Assembly (NCBI RefSeq): GCF_000712135.1
Contig: NZ_JOOE01000001.1
Span: forward strand, 186,001-250,000
Direction of reading: 5' to 3'
Length of the DNA stretch: 64,000 nucleotides
DNA from: Sphingomonas sp. UNC305MFCol5.2
GTDB lineage: Bacteria > Pseudomonadota > Alphaproteobacteria > Sphingomonadales > Sphingomonadaceae
The translations under genes were made by a program, and so were the position numbers. This document shows, in pieces, positions 60,148-64,000 of the stretch. Each line of letters begins with the position of its first letter. Within the stretch, counting starts at the first letter, position 1. Under the pieces are notes generated by a model. The model was not told the DNA's origin and ran no database searches. It worked only from the letters and a program-made list of their open reading frames with translations.

Positions 60148-60918
60148 TCAGGCCGAGCCGATCTTCAGTCGGCGCGCGACACTGTCCCGCCGCGCGTCCA
60201 GTTCGCTGCGTGCGCGCTCCATCACTTCGAGTTCGGTCGCTGCGAGCAGATCGTCGACCACGCCGCGCAGATGCCGGCGCATCGCACTGCGCGCGGCGTG
60301 CGGATCGTGCGCGCGGAGCGCCTCGACGATCGGGCGATGCTCCTCCACTCGCGGCGTGATGCCGCCGCGCTTTGCCCGCGCGAACATGTTCGCCGACAAC
60401 GGCGATTTGGTGCGCAGTTCCCATAGATATTCGATCACGCTGCGGATCGCGGCATTTCCCGTCGCATTGGCGATCGCGAGGTGGAAGCGGTGATCGGCGT
60501 CCATCACCGATGGCTCGTTCGAATCGTCGGCCGCCATCTCGACCAGCAGCTGGTCGAGCTCGTCGAGCTGCTCGTCGGTGATCGATACCGCCGCCAGCGC
60601 GACCGCCTCGCCTTCGAACAGGATGCGCGCCTCGGTAAGGTCGAACGCGCCGACGTCGAAGTTGAGTGCGTCCTCTCGCTGGGCGGTGCCATGATCGCGC
60701 TTGGTGACGTAGAGGCCTGAGCCATGCCGCGCCTCGATCCAGCCCTTCATCTCGAGCGCGATCATCGCCTCGCGGATCGTCGGCCGGCTGACGCCATATT
60801 CCTCGGCAAGGTCGCGCTCGCCGGGCAGACGCGTGCCGGGCGACCAGCGCCCCGCCTCGATCGCCTCGGTGATCGAAGCCGCCACCCGCTGGTACAGCTT
60901 TTTGCCGGTGATCTTCAT
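60148..60918 (-). CDS. GntR/FadR-type transcriptional regulator
   Basis: The 256-residue regulator has an N-terminal winged helix (RLPGERDLAEEYGVSRPTIREAM) and a C-terminal FCD domain with metal-ligand-like residues in DADHRFHLAIANATGN and PRVEEHRPIVEALRAHDP. FCD regulators of the UxuR/ExuR kind control hexuronate catabolism. It is divergent from manD, with 77 bases between the starts, so manD is the likely target. Confidence 0.88.
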   Translation of the reverse strand: MKITGKKLYQRVAASITEAIEAGRWSPGTRLPGERDLAEEYGVSRPTIREAMIALEMKGWIEARHGSGLYVTKRDHGTAQREDALNFDVGAFDLTEARILFEGEAVALAAVSITDEQLDELDQLLVEMAADDSNEPSVMDADHRFHLAIANATGNAAIRSVIEYLWELRTKSPLSANMFARAKRGGITPRVEEHRPIVEALRAHDPHAARSAMRRHLRGVVDDLLAATELEVMERARSELDARRDSVARRLKIGSA

Positions 60919-60935
60919 AACATCCTCACCCTAGG

Positions 60936-60965
60936 TTGACAGGGCACCCATCACAAGGGGATATT
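60936..60965 (+). promoter_or_regulatory. manD promoter candidate
   Basis: TTGACA (60936-60941) and GATATT (60960-60965) are spaced 18 bases apart on the manD strand, in the divergent gap between the GntR gene and manD. Confidence 0.5.
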
Positions 60966-60975
60966 GGCCTGACCA
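60965..60975. promoter_or_regulatory. GntR/FadR-type operator candidate
   Basis: TGGCCTGACCA matches the FadR-subfamily pattern T-N-G-T-N3-A-C-N-A with one substitution. It lies just past the manD -10 element, where binding would block transcription. Confidence 0.45.
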
Positions 60976-60995
60976 CTTTTAAGGAATAGCTACCC

Positions 60996-62207
60996 TTGCC
61001 TCGTATCACTTCCGCGCGCGTCATCGTCACTTGTCCGGGCCGCAATTTCGTCACGCTCAAGATCGAGACCGACGAGGGCGCATACGGCATCGGCGATGCG
61101 ACGCTGAATGGCCGCGAGCTGGCGGTGGCGAGTTACCTCACCGATCACGTCATCCCCTGCCTGATCGGCCGCGACGCGCACCGGATCGAGGATATCTGGC
61201 AATATCTCTACAAGGGCGCGTATTGGCGGCGGGGCCCAGTGACGATGAGCGCGATCGCCGCGGTCGACATGGCCCTGTGGGACATCAAGGGCAAGCTCGC
61301 CGGCATGCCGGTCTATCAGCTGCTCGGCGGTGCCGCGCGCGAAGGCTGCATGGTCTATGGCCACGCCAACGGTTCCGACATCGCCGAAACGATCGAGCGC
61401 GCGCACGAATATCTCGAGCAAGGCTACAAGGCCGTCCGCCTTCAATCGGGCGTACCCGGATTAGCCGCCACCTACGGCGTGTCGGGCGAACGCTTCTATT
61501 ACGAGCCCGCCAAGGGATCGCTTCCCGACGAGACGGTCTGGTCGACCTCGAAATATATGCGCCACGTGCCCCAATTGTTCGAGAAGGGACGCAATGCACT
61601 CGGCTGGGACGTCCATCTGCTCCACGACGTCCATCATCGCCTGACTCCGATCGAGGCGGGCCGTCTCGGCAAGGATCTCGAACCGTATCGCCTCTTCTGG
61701 CTCGAGGATGCGACTCCGGCCGAGAACCAGGCGGGTTTCCGCCTGATCCGCCAGCATACCACCACGCCGCTCGCGGTCGGCGAGATCTTCAATTCGGTGT
61801 GGGACGCGAAGCAGCTCATCGAGGAGCAGCTGATCGACTATATCCGTGCGACCGTGGTCCATGCCGGCGGCATCACGCATCTGCGCCGTATCGCAGGCCT
61901 CGCCGATCTCCATCAGGTCCGCACCGGCTGCCACGGCGCGACAGATCTTTCGCCAGTGAGCATGGCCGCGGCGCTCCATTTCGGTCTGTCGGTCCCCAAT
62001 TTCGGCATCCAGGAATATATGCGCCATACCGCCGAGACCGACGCGGTGTTCCCGCACGCATATTCGCTTTCGAACGGCCTGATGCACCCCGGCGACAAGC
62101 CCGGACTCGGCGTCGATATCGACGAGGCGCTTGCCGCGAAGCACGAGTATAAGCGTGCTTATCTTCCTGTGAATCGGCTCGAAGACGGGACTATGTGGAG
62201 CTGGTAA
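60996..62207 (+). CDS. manD: D-mannonate dehydratase (enolase superfamily)
   Basis: The 403-residue enzyme converts D-mannonate to 2-keto-3-deoxygluconate in hexuronate catabolism. Every active-site residue known from the Novosphingobium aromaticivorans ManD is found, one number up from that protein: Arg148, Tyr160, metal ligands Asp211, Glu237 and Glu263, and His213. The N-terminal capping part begins [21 protein letters not shown] start at 60996 with AAGGAA upstream is the best choice. No uronate isomerase or fructuronate reductase gene is nearby. Confidence 0.95.
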   Translation: MPRITSARVIVTCPGRNFVTLKIETDEGAYGIGDATLNGRELAVASYLTDHVIPCLIGRDAHRIEDIWQYLYKGAYWRRGPVTMSAIAAVDMALWDIKGKLAGMPVYQLLGGAAREGCMVYGHANGSDIAETIERAHEYLEQGYKAVRLQSGVPGLAATYGVSGERFYYEPAKGSLPDETVWSTSKYMRHVPQLFEKGRNALGWDVHLLHDVHHRLTPIEAGRLGKDLEPYRLFWLEDATPAENQAGFRLIRQHTTTPLAVGEIFNSVWDAKQLIEEQLIDYIRATVVHAGGITHLRRIAGLADLHQVRTGCHGATDLSPVSMAAALHFGLSVPNFGIQEYMRHTAETDAVFPHAYSLSNGLMHPGDKPGLGVDIDEALAAKHEYKRAYLPVNRLEDGTMWSW

Positions 62208-62433
62208 ACTACGAGCTGCGTTCAATGCTCCAGCGAAAGTAGAGGCTCAGGGTATTAGTACTTCATTACTCTGTATTGCTGCTTTCGCAGGGGCATATGA
62301 GCTCTTTCGCGATTCCAGACGCGACTGAAAGGTAAATTCACCGTCAACCACGTATTTACGTGCTTCGGTATATCCCCGAGTTGCATAGGGAGCGTGTCGG
62401 TGTTTCCGGCAGCTCAGGGATTTTGGGGGCATA

Positions 62434-63099
62434 ATGCCGTTTGACACCGCACAGATCGCCCGTCTCGGTGGCACATGGGGAGCGATGGGATCGCTCGTCG
62501 CTTCCGATGGCAGCGCGAATCACCCCTATCTCGCGGGTCTCGCCGAGAATCTCGAGCCGCTGCGCGACCTTGCCGACGCCGCCCATTTCATTTGCGTGCT
62601 CCATGGCCGTCATCCGGGCCTGGTCGATTATGCGCTCGACCATGCCCGCGTCTCGCTCGAGCGCGACTGGCTGGAGGCCGCCGCCGACGCATTTGCCACC
62701 GAGCGCGCCTATCTCGTCCGCATCGTCGCCGCCGCCGGCCCGCTTCCTAGCACGCCCGGCCATGCCGAATCGGAAGCTGCGGCGCATGCGCAGCGTCATG
62801 CGCTGGACATGCTCGCCCAGTCCGACCGCGCCGGCTGCGCCGCCGGTGCGGCGCTGGCACTGGCGATCGACTGGGCTACGATCCGCGAAGTCCTCGATGC
62901 CGTCGCCAAGCGGCTTGGAATGACCATCCCCGTCTCGACGCTCCCTCTCGCCGAGGAAACAGTGAGCGTCGTCGATGCCCTCGCCCGCGAGGCGTCGATG
63001 GAGCGCGCGATGCTGTTCGGCGCGCAACAGGTCTTTGCCCAGCATCGCGGTCTCTGGGACCTGCTCGAAGCCCGCGCGAGCGCCCGCGCACGCGCCTGA
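62434..63099 (+). CDS. Conserved helical protein of unknown function
   Basis: The 221-residue soluble protein is almost wholly helical: DTAQIARLGGTWGAMGSLVASDG, HFICVLHGRHPGLVDYALDH, and ERAMLFGAQQVFAQHRGLWDLL. I recognise it as a type found just ahead of MoxR genes in sphingomonads, with no function known. Several histidines (HGRHPG, DHARV) could bind metal, but this is speculation. It lies 18 bases from the MoxR frame. The 226-base gap before it contains no gene I can support. Confidence 0.6.
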   Translation: MPFDTAQIARLGGTWGAMGSLVASDGSANHPYLAGLAENLEPLRDLADAAHFICVLHGRHPGLVDYALDHARVSLERDWLEAAADAFATERAYLVRIVAAAGPLPSTPGHAESEAAAHAQRHALDMLAQSDRAGCAAGAALALAIDWATIREVLDAVAKRLGMTIPVSTLPLAEETVSVVDALAREASMERAMLFGAQQVFAQHRGLWDLLEARASARARA

Positions 63100-63138
63100 A
63101 GCTTGCGCCGGGGCGCCATGCCCCTCTACGAGAGCGCC

Positions 63139-63984
63139 ATGCGCTTCGAAGGCACCCAAAGCTATGTCGCGACGGAGGACCTAAAGGTCGCCGTCAACGC
63201 GGCCGTCACGCTCCGTCGCCCCTTGCTCGTCAAGGGCGAGCCCGGCACCGGCAAGACCGTTCTCGCCTACGAGATCGCCAAGGCAGTGGGCGCCCCCCTG
63301 ATCGAGTGGAACGTCAAATCGACGACCAAGGCGCAGCAGGGCCTCTACGAATATGACGCGGTCGCCCGTCTGCGTGACGGACAATTGGGTGACGAACGCG
63401 TCCACGACATCGCCAATTATATCCGCAAGGGCAAATTGTGGGAGGCGTTCACTGCGCCGCAGGTCCCCGTCCTGCTGATCGACGAGATCGACAAGGCCGA
63501 TATCGAATTCCCCAACGATCTGCTCCAGGAGCTCGATCGCATGGAATTCCACGTCTACGAGACGAAGGAGACGGTGCGCGCCGCCGAACGGCCGATCGTG
63601 GTGATCACTTCGAACAACGAGAAGGAACTGCCCGACGCGTTCCTGCGCCGCTGCTTCTTCCACTATATCAAATTCCCCGATCGCGAGACGATGCAGGCGA
63701 TCGTCGACGTCCACTTCCCCGGCATCCAGAAGATCCTGGTCGGCAAGGCGATGGACATCTTCTACGACATCCGCGAGGTCCCCGGGCTCAAGAAGAAGCC
63801 GTCGACCAGCGAGTTGCTCGATTGGCTCAAGCTGCTCCTCCACGAGGAAATGCCGCTCGACGTGCTCCAGAACAAGGACCCCACCAAGGCGATCCCGCCG
63901 CTCCACGGTGCCTTGCTCAAGAACGAACAGGACGTGATGCTGTTCGAGCGCCTCGCCTTCATGAGCCGGAGACAGAGCAAGTGA
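63139..63984 (+). CDS. MoxR-family AAA+ ATPase
   Basis: The 281-residue ATPase has Walker A LLVKGEPGTGKTVLAYEIA, Walker B VPVLLIDEIDKADIEFPNDL, sensor I VVITSNNEKELPDAFLRRC and a C-terminal helical lid. MoxR ATPases act as chaperones with a von Willebrand factor A partner. The ATG at 63139 (MRFEGTQSYVATEDL) fits the family; an ATG at 63118 would add 7 residues. A GTG at 63981 overlapping the stop (GTGA) begins a further frame that runs off the window. Confidence 0.88.
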   Translation: MRFEGTQSYVATEDLKVAVNAAVTLRRPLLVKGEPGTGKTVLAYEIAKAVGAPLIEWNVKSTTKAQQGLYEYDAVARLRDGQLGDERVHDIANYIRKGKLWEAFTAPQVPVLLIDEIDKADIEFPNDLLQELDRMEFHVYETKETVRAAERPIVVITSNNEKELPDAFLRRCFFHYIKFPDRETMQAIVDVHFPGIQKILVGKAMDIFYDIREVPGLKKKPSTSELLDWLKLLLHEEMPLDVLQNKDPTKAIPPLHGALLKNEQDVMLFERLAFMSRRQSK

Positions 63985-64000
63985 CGCGCTACACCGGACG
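63981..64000 (+). CDS. Start of a further gene, cut by the right edge
   Basis: A GTG at 63981 overlaps the MoxR stop and opens a frame reading MTRYTG before the window ends. A VWA-domain (CoxE-like) partner is the usual next gene to MoxR, but only a few codons are visible, so this is an expectation rather than a reading. Confidence 0.3.

Overview
The window is a chromosomal segment from a high-G+C alphaproteobacterium, most likely a sphingomonad (Sphingomonas or a close relative). The evidence is a fused ispDF gene, an HdaA-type DnaA-related protein beside purMN, the gene string lapA-pyrF / trpF-trpB-trpA-accD-folC, a D-mannonate dehydratase with every catalytic residue known from the Novosphingobium enzyme, and several small proteins of a sphingomonad type. 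No rRNA, transposase, prophage or CRISPR array was seen. One tRNA gene (tRNA-Ser, anticodon TGA) lies at 60008-60097.

Layout. 0-5 kb: isoprenoid (ispDF, cut by the left edge), cinA-type amidohydrolase, lipA with a COQ10/RatA-like gene, beta-carbonic anhydrase, ppk2. 5-16 kb: aspS, rnd, then a polyphosphate and replication block on the minus strand (hdaA, ppk1, ppx), and purM-purN on the plus strand. 16-19 kb: an exonuclease/phosphatase-fold protein coupled to a large patatin-like protein. 19.5-27.4 kb: lapA-pyrF, an LprI-like exported protein, a GNAT acetyltransferase and trpF-trpB-trpA-accD-folC, much of it with overlapping stop and start codons, then a small gene with a Fur-box-like promoter. 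27.4-33 kb: a serine hydrolase, an ampG-led three-gene operon, a Rieske oxygenase and a stand-alone receiver domain. 33-42 kb: rRNA pseudouridine synthase and rsmD, MFS and phosphate transporters, tag, uvrD/pcrA. 44-51 kb: small conserved proteins, a tandem pair of related HTH-like proteins, an MFS exporter, cysK and a cell-wall hydrolase. 51-60 kb: two PH-domain membrane proteins, an acyl-CoA dehydrogenase with a MerR regulator, holB, and a cell-wall trio (DD-carboxypeptidase, RlpA-like SPOR protein, lytic transglycosylase). 60-64 kb: tRNA-Ser, a GntR regulator divergent from manD, an unknown protein and a MoxR ATPase.

The strongest accessory signal is 42228-43990. It is a low-G+C two-gene cassette encoding a 210-residue protein of no recognised family, translationally coupled to an XRE-HTH/ImmA-IrrE metalloprotease, and preceded by a perfect 10-bp inverted repeat that looks like its own operator. 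It sits between housekeeping genes of about 65-70% G+C and reads like an acquired regulatory, toxin-antitoxin or defence module. Secondary interest lies in a possible orphan DUF805 tail, the paralogous HTH pair, an RlpA-like protein lacking its catalytic residues, and several nested palindromic intergenic elements.
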